Origin: Panicum virgatum
Taxonomy: Eukaryota > Streptophyta > Magnoliopsida > Poales > Poaceae
Assembly: GCF_016808335.1 (NCBI RefSeq)
Contig: NC_053140.1
Location: 32,728,586 to 32,792,585, forward strand
Reading direction: 5' to 3'
DNA length: 64,000 bases
Shown: in pieces, positions 1 to 14,657 of the stretch
How positions within the stretch are numbered: position 1 is the stretch's first letter
How the letters are laid out: each line of letters starts with the position of its first letter
The notes under the pieces: generated by a model
Databases searched by the model: none
What the model saw: only the letters and a program-made list of their open reading frames with translations
Told to the model about the DNA's origin: nothing
Translations under genes and position numbers: made by a program

Positions 1-258
1 TCGGCAAAAATGATGAAACCATTTTGATATCGGTTGGAAAGACCAACCAGTACCAAAGGGGTTTCCCGCTTACCCAAGCGATCGGCCCCTTTGGTATATC
101 GATTAGTCTTTCCAACCGTTACCTAAGGTAGTCCCGAGCACCAAGTAAAATACCAGGTGTCCTAGATTGACCACAAGGGCCTCGATTTCGGGGTACCCGG
201 TTGTAAAATCAGTGCACAAGGACCTTTCCAACCGGTTCCATGGCCCTTTCTAGTAGTG
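1..258. mobile_element. CACTA transposon terminus (Rim2/Hipa-like), truncated by window edge
   Basis: The right end reads ...CTAGTAGTG, whose complement starts CACTACTAGAAAGGGCC, the terminal signature of CACTA (En/Spm) elements. Upstream lie inverted copies of a subterminal motif (GGTTGGAAAGACC... near 32-60 and its complement near 85-118, again near 222-236), which is the usual CACTA subterminal architecture with an AACCGGTT core. No coding capacity is seen. The other end lies outside the window, so size and autonomy are unknown. Confidence 0.7.
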
Positions 259-1807
259 ATAACGCATACATAAATAAAAAAAGAGAATATATATTTACTT
301 CTTGAAATACGTGCTGTTATAAATACTGCACGGAGAGATACCTAAACCTCCTTAATGTTAGCCAGAATGGGGAAACATTGTGGTCAGTATGTTAAAGGCC
401 ATATAACTTGGTTCTGATGACATCTTTCCCCTTCAATATCTTTTATTTCAGAACATATCTTGCAAGAAGCTGCAAAACAAAAATTTTACAAGCTTTAAAA
501 TTCAATGGCAATTGCTTGGGTACAAGCTAATAACTGAAGTTTGAAGTATGACAAAAACCTATTTTAACCTTAACACAGAAGGGGTCTTCAAATTGTGTTA
601 AAATAGTCCACGTCAAATGAAAAACAAGATTCAACTTTGTACATGAAGAAATAATGGCACAGCATACATGTTTTACTGGTCTGCATTATGTTTGAGTAAC
701 ATGCACCGCCTGTCATCGAACTTGTTAAACGTATCATCCTGGTCCCTAACATTTCAAATGCAATTTCAGATCTGTACACTTGCTATTCATAGCACTTGTG
801 GTCCAAATCATAGTTGCTTCAGGTAAATCGAAAGTTATATAATTTATTCAATTTAAAATTATATACAAAGTATAATCACTCAAAAATAATTCATAAATAA
901 TACTTGTACAAATATATCAAATACAAAATATGTGTATAAAAAATTTGTAAAACAAGAAACCCATATGACCATTTTTTCTAAAAAAGAATAAATCAGAATA
1001 TCAAATTTTGGAGGAAATATTGGAAAAAAACATTTGGCTTAAATTTTTGACAAAAGTTTGGAGAAAAATAGAAAATATATGAGTTGATGAGTAGAAAATT
1101 TTAAAAATATAATTTGGACCCACATGTAATAAGCTCCACATAAGTTGAAACACTTCCACTCTATAACTTAAAAATAATAATTTGGACTTCACGTGATACC
1201 ATTAGCAATTTGATATCCTGACTGTGCATTTGTACCAAGTTCGAAGACCGACGGTGCATCTTGCTCTCTCTTCTTGAATGGTTATCATTATCACCACTCT
1301 TCTAATCGCGCATGGCTTTATACGAGAAAAAGAAGATCAGTACCACAGTTGAAAGAGTGCCACATTCAAAATATTGGTTCTGCTGCACACGGCATGTCCA
1401 GTTTATGCCAAGGCATTTCTTTTCCTTTTCCTTTTTTTCTGCCTTTAGACGTCCCTTTGCCTTTACCAGATTAATAAATCTACTACACACAAAGCAGATG
1501 CTGATAGAATAACTTGCCCACCGGGGAACAAGGGGTTTTGGTAGGTACCTCTCTACTGGTCTGGTCGCTGAAGCATACGATGGTGTGGCCAGAATAACAG
1601 CTATACCTAGGCCAGTCGCGTGTCTACACCTGCATACGCTCAACGAATTGTATTGCCACGCCCCACTAGGGGATCAAAAGCTGCAAAAGCCAAAGAAGCT
1701 TCATGGAGATAGCTACAGATATACTTGTCCCACGAAATATTTTTTTGCCCCAAGAATAAGCTCACATGTTGCTCTGTTAAGGCAGCTGGATAGCAATGTT
1801 AGCGGCT
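259..1807. other. Intergenic, AT-rich; no gene seen
   Basis: No open frame with recognisable protein content, RNA gene or complete transposon was found. The stretch at about 840-1200 is strongly AT-rich. The last few hundred bases are the presumed promoter region of the peroxidase gene downstream. Confidence 0.6.
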
Positions 1808-1815
1808 TATATAAA
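1808..1815 (+). promoter_or_regulatory. TATA box of the peroxidase gene
   Basis: TATATAAA lies 148 bp upstream of the chosen ATG at 1956. A start about 30 bp downstream would give a 5' leader of roughly 110 nt, normal for a plant gene. It is the only good TATA match close to the gene. Confidence 0.65.
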
Positions 1816-1886
1816 CCCAGCACCTCCTGCCCTACGCCTCATCAGCATCAATGCAGCAAAGCACAGAGGCACCCAGCGAGCAGTAA

Positions 1887-4888
<3,002 letters not shown>

Positions 4889-5178
4889 TCGCGGTTTGGT
4901 TCAGATACAGTTGGGAAATTTAATTGGCCGAGAGGGCTTCAATTTGCTTGTTTCTGCAGTTTTTGGTTGGTTGGTTTGTTGATTCAGTGCTCTCATCAAC
5001 TTATTGCTCAGATTTCACATTTGTTCTATTCAACTGTGTATGAACTTTCCTTGTGTTGTGTATTTCCTTGATGGATTTGTTGTTCTTGTTCGAGGAATCC
5101 GTTTCGATTGTAAGTTGGTCTCGATCGAGGTACATTAATGTTGGTTAAATCAGGTTCTCCAGCCAAGAAAATTTGGTG

Positions 5179-5184
5179 AATAAA
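5179..5184 (+). terminator. Possible poly(A) signal of the peroxidase gene
   Basis: AATAAA sits about 290 bp after the stop codon, within a T-rich 3' region. Plant poly(A) signals are loose, so this is only a candidate. Confidence 0.35.
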
Positions 5185-5836
5185 CTATATGTTTAGTCAT
5201 GTGCTTTCAATAGCCTTACAAGCGCGGTAACTTCCTCTGTTTTCTTTTTTTTTTTGGAGTGGCTTTCTCTGCTCTGGACATTGGCCTCCAACACGGGGCA
5301 TGCTAGTTTGCAGGCGACCGCAAGTTCTGATTGGTTGATTTTCTGACCGTTTTTTTTTCTTTTTTATAATTTTTTGTCATTTTCTTATAATTTTTTTTCT
5401 AAAAATATTTTTCAAAGGAAAAAATTGAGAGGTGAAGAAAATTTGACGAAAATTTTTGGAAAAAAATTAAAAAAACAAACTTAATTTGACGTGAAAATTT
5501 TTACACTTGGATGAAAATTTTTTTACATCCAAAACAAAAAAGGCTCAAGGTAAAAAAAAATTGCATCCAAAAGAAAAAAATCAGATGAAAAAATTTCTGC
5601 CGTCGCGCCTCCCCATCGCCACTGTGCAACCCCGCCGCTGCGCCACCACCCCGGCGCCGGTGAGCCAGCTCCGCCCCCACTACGCCAGTCAGGTCGCTTG
5701 AGAAGAAGAAAGAGAAAAAGAGAAGAGGAAAGGAATAAAGGATGGGGAAGGGGAAAAGGAGAGTAGAGTGAGTGAAATCGATCATGAGTTTTCATATCGT
5801 GGTCAACCGCAAATTTAGTATTGGGCTCGAGCACCG
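5185..5836. other. AT-rich low-complexity DNA; no gene seen
   Basis: Runs of T and A dominate 5250-5600. The short open frames here are low-complexity or lysine-rich by composition and match nothing recognised. Confidence 0.5.
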
Positions 5837-6028
5837 TCTATAAACACCAAATCCACCTCTTTCCAATTCTAGCTCCAATCTTCTTTGCTTCTCGATCTGC
5901 TGCTGCTCCTCAACTCAATTCAAGCAATGGCGGCGTTCATCCTCTACTTAATTTGCAGCAGGACAACCCCACCTCAGAACCCAGGCAACAGTTCCTCCAA
6001 CTTACCTCTCTCCGTGATCCTATCTTAG
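5837..6028 (+). other. Possible gene-start remnant (TATA plus short ORF)
   Basis: A TATA-like CTATAAAC near 5838 is followed about 90 bp on by CAAGCAATGGCGGCG at 5926, a good plant start context. The ORF from that ATG runs only 33 codons before a stop at about 6026. It may be the captured 5' end of a gene or chance. No family was recognised. Confidence 0.2.
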
Positions 6029-6297
6029 CTTGCTCCAGCCGCCGATTCTATTCATCGCGCGCGCGTCTGTGCGACGTTGTATCGCTTAAGCCTTCCGCGT
6101 ATTGTGCTGTCGTTCGTTTTTTACTATCCAAAAGCCCACTACAGAGGAACCAGCCCATATTAACACACGTCTTCATCTTTTCTATTCTGCCGTCTCTTGA
6201 GTTATCCAGAACTCTGGCAATTCCACAATTCGTTGGATAGGTCTTTCATGTGGGATGCAATTCGACAATTCGGACTCCTCATTTCGTACTCGTTTTT

Positions 6298-6577
6298 CTA
6301 GATTACACAATACAACTCTGACACTCACAACACATACACACTCACACCCCTATGAATACATATACGCAAACCTTACTTCTATGAGCATCTTTGAAGAATG
6401 AGCCAGCAAATTCTCGAGATTGATGAAGTCACCACAGGTGCCTCGCTGTCGACGAGAATGTCGCCTACCACTGAATGCACAACGCTGTTAAATCCAAAAA
6501 TATTCACTCCCATGGAGAGTCGAACTCAGGACCTCAGGTGCTACCGAGACTCTTGTAACCACTAGACTATAGGCCTT
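6298..6577 (-). mobile_element. tRNA-derived SINE
   Basis: Read on the minus strand, the 5' end carries RNA polymerase III boxes: an A box TAGTCTAGTGG (6559-6569) and a B box GAGTTCGACTC (6517-6527), spaced as in a tRNA. A roughly 200-bp unrelated body follows, ending in a GTGTGAGTGT-rich tail. That is SINE structure rather than a tRNA gene, since no cloverleaf can be completed. It resembles SINE families common in grasses. Clear target duplications were not identified. Confidence 0.65.
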
Positions 6578-6589
6578 TTGTATTGTGCT

Positions 6590-7065
6590 TCAACACTGTG
6601 AATTGCGTGCAAAACTTTAAAAGCACAAAATGTTTTTGGAACATTTTGGCATCTTTTTAAAGAATACTGTGAACTGTTCTCGAACAAATTTGGAGTTTGT
6701 TCCCTTTATAGATAATTTGGAGTGTTTGACGAACATTTTTGGAGAATTTTTTGGATAACTATTTCTACGGAACACTCTGAAATGTTTTCAAAACAGTCCT
6801 CGAATGTTCAGGAACATATCCTGGAAAGTTTTGCTAATGCTAACATTTAAAAAGTGCAAAACTTTTTTTAGAAAATTTTGACATTTTATTCGAAACATTG
6901 TGAATGGTTATCGAACAAATTCGGCACACTTTTTGGGAACTCTTTTGGTAATATTTCTACGGAACACTCTGAAATGTTCCAAATAAATTTTGAGTGTTGA
7001 GGAACATTTTCTGGAATGTTTTGCAAACATTTTAAAAAGTGCTAAACCTTTTTTGGAATATTTGC
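6590..7065. repeat. Decayed tandem duplication (two units of about 220-230 bp)
   Basis: Two diverged units share, in order: a GCAAAACTTT-like start, a segment with GAACAAATT, TTTCTACGGAACACTCTGAA (identical in both, near 6762 and 6956), AGGAACAT and TGGAA(A/T)GTTTTGC. The function is unknown. Confidence 0.6.
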
Positions 7066-7230
7066 AGAGGAACACGAAGAAGTAAGAACGACATGTAGAT
7101 CACGACTTCACTTTTACATATAGCGCTGCAAATAGGAGGCCTCCGATTAACATTTGAGCCCATAAGGTTAATGGGCCAGCTTCCGCGTCAGCGCGCGCGT
7201 GGCGCCCAGCCTGCCGCCCGCCATCACGCG

Positions 7231-7510
7231 CAGTTTTTTCTTTTTTATATTTAAAAAAATTAAAATTTCAAAAATATATGACCGTTTTGAAATATTTCAA
7301 AAATATACCCTGGTCGCCCTCCCATAGGGCGACAGGCCCAAAATGTTTTTTTTCTTCAAATTTGCAACGAAGTCCCTAGAGTAAAAAAAAAGGGGGGGCC
7401 TGTCCCCCCCCAACGGGCGACAGGGGCCTGTCGCCCACCCCTCGGGCGACAGGGTCCTGTCGCCCGTTGGGGGGCGACAGGCCCTTTTTTTCCAGGCATT
7501 TTTTTTCCAG
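7231..7510. repeat. Left terminal inverted repeat of the MULE
   Basis: An outer AT-rich segment (7233-7300) is followed by repeated GGGCGACAGG / CCTGTCGCCC units in both orientations and a TTCCAGGGACCT motif. The same order occurs, complemented, in 13370-13543. The internal palindromic units could form strong hairpins. Confidence 0.8.
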
Positions 7511-7787
7511 GGACCTATTTTGAGCTATTCGAGCGTGTATTCGTCATCATCGTCGGCAAGATCTCGGCCGCTAACTCCTACCACACGTAACTTATCCTTC
7601 ATTAAATCACGGGAAAAAATCGCAAGAACATCCCTTATTTCACGAGAATTATAGAACCCACAAACATAATAAGTTCACATCAATAATATCTATAGAAACA
7701 AATGACAAGTAACCTACCACAATCATAAACATCGGATACAAATAAGCGGTCCACAGCTATCTCATTACAAATAAACATCAGATACAT

Positions 7788-10466
7788 CTAACCACACCTA
7801 GGGCGTCGGACCCTCTTAGCCCTCTGCTGGGCACGGACATGGCCCTCGGAGTAGGTGAGAACATCCGGAGACCTCACTTGTCGCTCAGGACGCGCAAGGG
7901 GCTGCGGTGTCTGCTGCTGAGAGATCCCAAGTGGTGCTCCTCCTAGCTGTGAATACCCCAAGACATCGGGGTCACCTTGCGCGGCAGGCTCTTCTGGACT
8001 CAAGCTGTCGAAGTCGTCTAAGGTGAAGGTCTCGTTATCTAGTCGAAAGGAGGAAGAAGAAGGTCCGGCGCCCGCATGGGGTAGAATCCTACGCAAAAAA
8101 TGTGGATGTTAGCGTACGCTCGTATATTTTGTCATGCCATGTAGAAACCGAAATACGAAACATAAACTAACCTGTGTAGGCCGGTATCTGTGGCCCCGGT
8201 ACCATCCCTGGATACGGTCCGCCAACTGGTGCTGTACCTCTAAACATTCCAGTATGGCCGAACGCAGTAGCTGGATCGTATCCTGTATGTGATATTAGTA
8301 AATATGTAGGAACACTTGATGCAATTTTAAAGAGATATGTACGTTACCTGCACTTGGGGAGAACTGCGACGTCGGCCCGTGCATGGTCGACGGACACGGG
8401 AACGACGACGAGGCCTGAGACGACCCGTGGCTGTCTTCGTACTGCACACGGCTTCCGAAGTTGTACACTACCTGACGCAACTGATCACGCTGCCTCGACC
8501 ATGCCTCTGTCTGCTCAAACTGGGTCATTGGGGATCCGGCACGTACCCTTGTCAAGTAAGTCGAGCAGTCCGTCTCCATCAAGTTGCAAAGGCGAAGCTG
8601 CATCAATTCAGTAAAGGTACAGTTACAAACACATGAATTATCTTATGAATATGATTATATATATATATATATGCAAATATGATCAAGGGACTCACCGCGC
8701 CAGCTAGTGCCTCCACGTGGTGCCGGCCATAGCCATCCTGAGGCCTCGCCTGGTGTGGCTGCGGGTGAGTATCAACAAAAACCAGACGAGCCCGAGTCCG
8801 GGGTAAGTACCAGGTGAGGTAAGCCCTAAAGGAGCTGTCTGTGTGTGGTCCTGTTGGATGGACCAAGAGCTCGTCTGCCTGTTCCCATTGGTCCACCCAC
8901 GGCTCGATCTTGGTGAGCCAATCATCAGAGCACGGCAAGCCACTCCTTGACAACCTACAAAGTGGACCACGAAGAATCGTTAGATTCGACACGAATGTAT
9001 GAGCCAAGTTCATTCATAATTATATGTGGTCCTGGCGATTGACACGCTCCAATGCGGTGGGCACCGGAAACTCCTGGCGCTGCCCAAACTGTCTCCTCAC
9101 TCTCTAGGGGCAATATGCCTCGACCGCGATGTCATAAACCATGACGGCGGAAGTAAGCCACAGGCTCGCATTCGCGGGGCAGTGCGAAGACAGGCCTGCT
9201 GGTGCACGGGTAGCCACAGCCTCTGGGCTGTAAGGCTCCCAGATAACGTCCTCGGGCGTCAGCATGTCGAGCTCCGAAACAAACTCAGGATATGCGCGTC
9301 TAACCCGCTCATGTGCCCAGGACCTCTGCATTCCGAATAAGTAAAATTAAAATTGCGCTAATACATCATGTAACAATGAATAACAAAATAAGATTTGTTG
9401 CGAACGTACCTGACGCCAGATCCAGATAGTTCCCATAGTGGGCCTCTCGTCCTCGTCGCCGTACATGCCTCCGTGTTAAGGCTCGTGGCTGACAAAGGGC
9501 CGACCAACGGCTAGCCTCTCGTACGACCAAAGCTGTAGCAGTAGTGGGCACCCTGACAGGATAGCGTTCCCATGTGTCTTCATGCAGCCGTCACAGAGTC
9601 CACGGTAAGTGGCTGCAAGTACCGCCTCACCCCAGCTGTAGGGCGGTACGTCCTCGTCCCCATCCGCAATCTCCCGTGCATACGGAAGGATAATCCTATC
9701 AACCGAGTTGCCATGAGTGTTGTTGAACATGATGTAACCAAACAACCAAAGTAGGTACGCCTCCAGCGATCTGGTCACACTGTACTCGTCGGCATCCGCA
9801 GCCAACAGGGCAGGCTGCATAAACAATTAAGATTAATGATTTCAACTATCAATGGAACATGTGAATTGTAACAATTAAATTTATATATGGAATGAATACG
9901 TACTGTAAACTGTAGGAACCAGGTCTTCGAAGGACCTGCTGCTCGCGGGTGCGGATTGATCGGACCTGCTTCTTCCACGCGGTCAACCAGGGCAAAACGG
10001 GCCTCCAGCTCATCCTTCCATGAGGCCGCCACCACACGCGGACCTACAGCCTCCCCGACGATAGGGAGGCTGAGGAGGTAGGCCACGTCCTACAGCGTAG
10101 GAGTCATCTCCCCACACGGGAGGTGGAACGTGTGTGTCTCCGGCCTCCATCTATCAACGAGCGCCGTCAGGAGGGATCGGTCGAGCTGAATAGGCCCAAC
10201 CTCGACAAGACGGCTCAGAGTCAGTAGGCCGGCCTCACGTAACCTGCAAAAAAACAAAAAATGTCGAAACAAAGGAATACCGGCGAATACATAAGTGATA
10301 AACAATAATATTTCATTACATACCGGTCACACCAATCGTGGTGTATAGAGATCGCCTCGCCTGGTGGACGAGGACGTAGCACCTCTAGGGCTCGGTGCTC
10401 AACAGCTGCAAAGTAAGACCTGTGGCTCGAGTCGATCACTGGGTCTAGCAAGGAGTCCATCTCCAT
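7788..10466 (-). pseudogene. Plant mobile domain (PMD, MAIN-like/aminotransferase-like) gene, broken
   Basis: Eight exon-like segments with matching splice signals on the minus strand: 10466-10324, 10243-9904, 9814-9410, 9325-about 9040, 8954-8696, 8597-8348, 8282-8172 and 8088-7788. Recognised PMD content includes a HHDWCDR / LREAGLLTL start, LTALVDRWRPETHTFHLP, YLLSLPIVG, LEAYLLWLFGYIMF, YSWGEAVLAATYRGLCDG and the C-terminal RVRRPRCG. PMD proteins occur both as host silencing factors (MAIN/MAIL1 in Arabidopsis) and inside transposons. Three in-frame stops interrupt it: TAG 10090-10092, TAA 9476-9478 and TAG 9104-9106, the first at the glutamine of a conserved LQDVAYLL motif. It follows the transposase on the same strand within the same inverted ends, so it belongs to the element. 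The join between the fourth and fifth segments is uncertain. Confidence 0.8.
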
Positions 10467-10606
10467 ACCTGCATTCAAAAATATATGAGAACACATAGGT
10501 AAATATATATTTCATACAAACTGGACACATAAATATAATAATACTTCATTACATACCTGCCATATTTCATTACTACATATTACAAATAATGAAATACAAT
10601 TGTGAA

Positions 10607-12678
10607 TCATGACACCGAATGCCTTCCACGAGCAATTCTCGCCGATGCTCGTCTGAACGTAGGAGGTGCTCCATCTCTGGGATTTCCGGAAGGACTGACG
10701 TCAGCAGCATCGTGAAGTGCAGCCGTGTAACGCTCTCTGAAATACTTCATGCACCCATACACGATGAACTCAACAATTCCCACAAGTGGAAAGGCACGAC
10801 AAGAACGCATAACCATATTGAAACACTCTGCATGGTTCGTTGTCTGAATACCATACCGTATTCCGTTGGTATCATAAAGAAGTGACCATTTCTCCTTAGG
10901 TGCACCTCGAATCCAGTGTGAAAATGGCTTCTCAATTGAATCCCTAGCCTCTGCAGCCTGACTCGTGCCTGCTCCTGATGCCCTTACCTTCACTAGCTCT
11001 GCAGTCAACTGATCAAGCATCTGCCATAATACATTGAATTTTCTCTGTTGATTTTGGGTGCACAACCTCTTAAACAGGTTCTTAAGATCCTTGTTCTTGA
11101 AGTGTTCATAGAAGTTTGCACCCATATGCCTAATGCACCACCTGTTTTGGACATCAGGCCATAATGGAGACGTTGTCGCAGTTTCACGTTGCAATTTCAG
11201 TATTGATTGCAGGATACCTGCATGCCTATCACTAATAAGGCACACATCTGGACGTGCAGCAACAACATGATTCTTCACTCGTTCAAGGAACCAATACCAA
11301 CTGTCTATGTTCTCATTCTCAACAAATGCAAATGCGAGTGGAACAATTTGGTTGTTGCAATCTACACCGATTGCGGTGAGTATCTGACCTTTATACCTTC
11401 CAGTCAAAAATGTGCCATCAATGCAGATCACCGGAAGACAAAACTGAAATGCTCTAACAGAAGCACCTATGCAAAAGAAGGCTCGTTGCATAATTCTTTG
11501 TCCCCTAGTCACGGCTGGTACAAGGTATGTGTCATAAAAGCTTCCAGGATTTCTAGCAGCAACCTGGGATAACATACGAGGTAGGTTATCATATGATGCC
11601 TCGTATGTGCCGAACCGCATCTCGAACACCCTTTGTTTAGCCCGCCATGCCTTCAAATAACTGATGGTGTACTGGTAAGTCTGCTCAATGTATCGAACAA
11701 TTATTTTTGGCTCATAATTTAGGTTGTCCATAATAAACCCATACATTTGCTTTGCAACAAAGTCGCATGATATTTTGCGATGCGAGGGAAGAACTTCTGA
11801 CAGCAAACAAGTGTGCTCTGTGACAATGGAACATTTCCAGTTTGACTTCCATTTTCCCTTGAATGCATGTACTCGCCATGGACATCCAGCATTCACACAC
11901 TTCACCTCATATTCTTTACTGCTAGACTTTACGAATCTAAATTCTCGTTTCAATGAGATTGCCCATAGTCTCACAGCATCTTTTACGGCTTCAATGTTTG
12001 GATATGTTGCACCTTGCACTACCTCATTCCCTCTGTACTCCCACTCCTGATTTCGTACATCTTCTGCGACATGACTGCCAAAACCATGCTCTTTCCGCTC
12101 TTTTGGCAATGAGTACTGCTCGTCATCAGATGAGTCCTCATATTCTTCCATCTCTATTGTGGTTTGGTCTTCTGCCTCCATCTCGTCCACAATGCTATGT
12201 ATCCTCTCTCCCTCATCAGCAAGGCCCTGTGGTCCCATGTTTTGGTTCTCTGTCTCTTCGACTCATCTTGCTCAACATAATTGGTTTCTATTCGAATACT
12301 CGGAGTTCCTTGATCTGCATAATGTTAGATTTCATTTTGTGTCTTCTCCCGGATTTGAACAAGAATGGCCAGAGGCCACCCACGCTCTAGAGCTGCTTGC
12401 ATGTATTTCTGCCAGTCATCAGTGCTGTATATCATCATTAATTCCCATAATTCACTTTCTACCTCCCAATTAACAAGAGACTGGACAGTGATCACATGTG
12501 TCAACGGATCAACATGGAACCCACGCTGCAGCCACTTACATATGGAACCAAAACTCCTTTCCAGAGGTTTGTCTATGCCGCTAGATGTGCGCTTAAAGGC
12601 AGAAAGATCTACTCCATTTGGCCCATACATAACATTGTATTCACCATAAAATACTTGAAACTGCATCTTGCTCGACAT
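10607..12678 (-). pseudogene. MuDR-family transposase, broken and C-terminally short
   Basis: Reading starts at ATG 12678 with a PB1-like N-terminal segment (QFQVFYGEYNV), then an acidic linker, a Mutator DNA-binding domain with a C-X4-C...H-X1-C zinc motif (VNAGCPWRVHA ... EHTC) and the MULE catalytic core. Acidic residues are visible in ICIDGTFL, CLISDRHAG and NHAECFN. The family would cut and paste the element at its inverted ends. Damage: an in-frame TAA at 12325-12327 (after QNEI) and a frameshift near 12262 between that segment and the main ORF (12238-10607). The C-terminal SWIM zinc finger usual in MURA-like proteins is missing; after YFRERYTAAL a short unrelated basic tail reaches the stop. 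It is therefore probably non-functional. Confidence 0.88.
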
Positions 12679-13189
12679 ATCTGTATATCACATAATACTT
12701 ATCGAGTTATACTCTTTACTTCACTACCTTATTCAATAATCCGTAAAAACTAAGTATGAAATTCAACTACAACGTATAAGTATTCATAACTACGTGATGA
12801 CACTCAAATTCTATATTGCATATGCCAAATTCTATTCTAAATCATAATTAATTTATAAACACGTCTTTAATAGTACTGCAATTGTAATAATAAATGCGTA
12901 GAACTAATTTTCTAAACTAATTTACTACTACGTAACTATAAACTAAAGTATCATTGAACTCCTACTTAAATGGTTCTACTATAGCACTAATTAAATTAAA
13001 TTACTCACCCCTACTTAAATTACTCATATTTAAATACGTAGTACTTAAATATAACAATATTTAAACTAAATGTACTAACCTGCAGATCACAAGTGCTGAA
13101 TCCGACAGGGCTTCGCCACTTTCCTTCTCCTCACTCCTCTCTTTTTTTCTGGATTTTTGGTGGAATTTTCGGGCTCAAATGAGGAGGGA

Positions 13190-13543
13190 AGGGAAGGGCT
13201 GGAGCTTTTATAGGGGGATACCCCGGTCGCCCGCGGGGGGGGGGGGGGGGGGGGGGGGGGCGACAGGCCCCCTGCCGCGCCCGTGGGCTGGGCCCAGCGG
13301 CGGTCGCCCGTGGGCTGGGCCCAGCGGCGGTCGCCTGTGGGTTGGGCGACAGGCCCCTGTCGCCCCCCCAACGAGCGACAGGGCCTTTTTTTTCCAGGGA
13401 CCTCATTGCGAATTTGAAAAAAAAAATTACACTTAAGGCCTGTCGCCCTATGGGGGCGACCGGGGGGTATTTTTGAAATATTTCAAAACGTACATATATT
13501 TTTGAAATTTTAATTTTTAAAAAATATAAAAAAGAAAAAACCG
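13190..13543. repeat. Right terminal inverted repeat of the MULE
   Basis: This mirrors the left end, with an AT-rich outer segment (13470-13541), GGGCGACAGG units and TTCCAGGGACCT. It also holds two tandem CCGTGGGCTGGGCCCAGCGG units and an uninterrupted run of 26 G (13235-13260). The longer, GC-richer inner part is not matched on the left, so the two ends differ in length. Confidence 0.8.
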
Positions 13544-14657
13544 CCCAGCACGCACGTAATCGTTTCTGCCAAAAGATGTAATTGCTTCTAATCACAGAAT
13601 GAGATAGACGCCCCGTGCTCCAGCTGCCCGGGATCTCACGCGGTCATCTGGGCAGCGTGCAGTTCCTTGTCGCGGCTGGGGTCGGCCAGCTAGTCCTAGC
13701 CTCCACCTCCCGCCTCCCCTTCCCTTTGTATAATTGCTGACGAGTGGGTCTAGTACAAAACAATATCTAGCACAAAAACAATCCCTCCACCCTTTGGTCA
13801 GATTAATTCAAATTCCCGATTTGAACACAATTAAAAATTCATATAAATTTTAAGAGCTCTTTTACAATAATTGTGAAGTACCAATGGGTAGGTACTTTTA
13901 CCTTGAATTTTTTCTAGCCGTTGATCTATGGAAAGTATTTATAAAAATTAAATTAAATTAGTATTCGTTTCCACATTTTGGTACTTGGTCCCACATTTTG
14001 AAAGTACCAGGTATTTTATCCTATATACTTCGGGGTACTTCCTACCTTCGCTATCGTAGGATTTTATCAGATGCAAGGCTCCTATTTTTTCAATCATTAT
14101 AAAATTTCTCAAATTTCAATCTTTTCATCTTACGACACTGTAATTTTTGTGAACTTCTTGAAATTCATTTAAGCCTAATTAGTCCATGTAATTTTTTTCT
14201 TGTATACTCACAAAAAATATTAATATGTTGATTATTACTGCGTGAGATAATTAACATGGGGGCAAATTTATCTTTTCACGGGGCATTCAACATTATTTGA
14301 AGGAAAAGTTAACACATAGGTTATGGAATTTAGACACAGTCTTGTTAAAAATAATTAGTATGTGATCTTCTTGGTTAAGGAAATAGAGAAGATTATTATG
14401 GGCTGCGTTTTTCCATCTAAACCTGACCAGGGAAACTTGTGGGCTGTAATTGCGAGGCCCACAATTAGATTCCATTTAGGTCTGGCCCTCCCAACCCCCC
14501 CCCCCCCCCCAACAGCGCGGATCTTATCCATCTTCCATAAGTTTTTTTCTTCTCTACCTTCTAGTGTTTGAGATTCGTGCAAACAACTAGAGCCATTGGA
14601 TCCCATTCAAACCCTAACTTTCTCTCTCTTCCCCAATCTTCCTCACCCCGCCGCGGC
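13544..14657. other. Intergenic; no gene seen
   Basis: AT-rich DNA with a poly-C run near 14497-14510. Open frames are short and unrecognised. Confidence 0.5.

Larger units (their letters stand above)
7231..13543 (-). mobile_element. Mutator-like element (MULE) carrying transposase and PMD gene
   Basis: A 6.3-kb element is bounded by long inverted ends. The left end starts near GTTTTTTCTTTTTTATATT (7233) and matches the complement of the right end to about 13541. Inside, on the minus strand, a MuDR-type transposase gene (12678-10607) is followed by a plant-mobile-domain gene (10466-7788). Both are broken, so the copy is not autonomous now. A convincing 9-bp target duplication was not found, so the outer limits are good to about 10-20 bp. 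Confidence 0.8.

Noticed and set aside
6517..6569. A tRNA gene (A and B boxes)
   Set aside because: The cloverleaf and acceptor stem cannot be completed, and a SINE body follows the boxes.
7202..13549. Shared CGCCCAGC at both MULE flanks as the target duplication
   Set aside because: The left copy lies about 20 bp outside the point where the inverted ends stop matching, and only 8 of 9 bases fit; likely chance in GC-rich DNA.
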